From positions 1 to 6,569 of the forward strand of contig JBLHKE010000449.1 of assembly GCA_047619485.1 (NCBI GenBank): 6,569 nt of DNA, read 5' to 3'. Positions 6,517 through 6,569 of the stretch are shown piece by piece. The position numbers and the translations under genes were made by a program. A model generated the notes under the pieces. It worked only from the letters and a program-made list of their open reading frames with translations, was not told the DNA's origin and did not search any database. The first letter of the stretch is position 1. The number at the start of each line of letters is the position of its first letter. This DNA comes from JBLHKE01 sp047619485 (GTDB lineage: Bacteria; Verrucomicrobiota; Verrucomicrobiia; Verrucomicrobiales; DEV007).

Positions 6517-6533
6517 GCCCCCAACCCGGGGGC
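6517..6533. terminator. GC hairpin next to the palindromic element
   Basis: GCCCCC, an AACCC loop and GGGGGC form a perfect 6-bp stem 2 nt beyond the MITE-like element. No T-run follows on either strand, so terminator activity is uncertain. The remaining bases to 6569 show no gene that can be supported; an ATG at 6552 is too close to the window edge to judge. Confidence 0.25.
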
Positions 6534-6569
6534 GCTCGGGGAAAGACATCGATGAAACGGGGCTCAGGG

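Overview
The window is a GC-rich bacterial chromosomal segment. Its protein repertoire points to the Planctomycetota-Verrucomicrobiota side of the tree, most likely Verrucomicrobiota: a secreted CehA/McbA-type metallohydrolase, a secreted HGGGW esterase with an HHPVYG segment, an SLA1-like 'LSEADQ' domain relic, a large leucine-rich-repeat protein, and a Met-rich lipoprotein. This assignment is an inference from family resemblance. No rRNA, tRNA or CRISPR is visible.

Three genes look intact, all on the minus strand. They encode a 734-aa secreted CehA/McbA-like metallohydrolase (150-2354), a 308-aa secreted alpha/beta-hydrolase esterase (3991-4917) and a 292-aa lipoprotein (5285-6163). All three carry export signals, so the surviving genes are envelope or periplasmic functions.

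The DNA between them holds decayed genes. From left to right: a C-terminal relic of an IS4-like transposase (minus, about 2520-2757); a plus-strand SLA1-like/LRR gene with two internal stops and two frame changes (about 2787-3940); the C-terminal part of a low-molecular-weight protein tyrosine phosphatase with two internal stops and a frame change (minus, about 4920-5134); and the N-terminal part of a GH16 glycoside hydrolase (minus, about 5131-5288). The GH16 start codon overlaps the lipoprotein stop codon as ATGA. GH16 homology ends at the base where phosphatase homology begins. The simplest reading is one deletion inside a former operon of lipoprotein - GH16 - (lost genes) - phosphatase - esterase.

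The right end (6347-6514) is a 168-bp imperfect inverted repeat bounded by CTAG on both sides, with no coding capacity, which resembles a non-autonomous transposable element. Smaller signals are a perfect GC-rich hairpin in the leader of the metallohydrolase gene, a hairpin containing that gene's stop codon, and a candidate bidirectional terminator between the LRR relic and the esterase. I see no new multi-gene defence or biosynthetic system. The notable features are the concentration of gene decay and the palindromic element.
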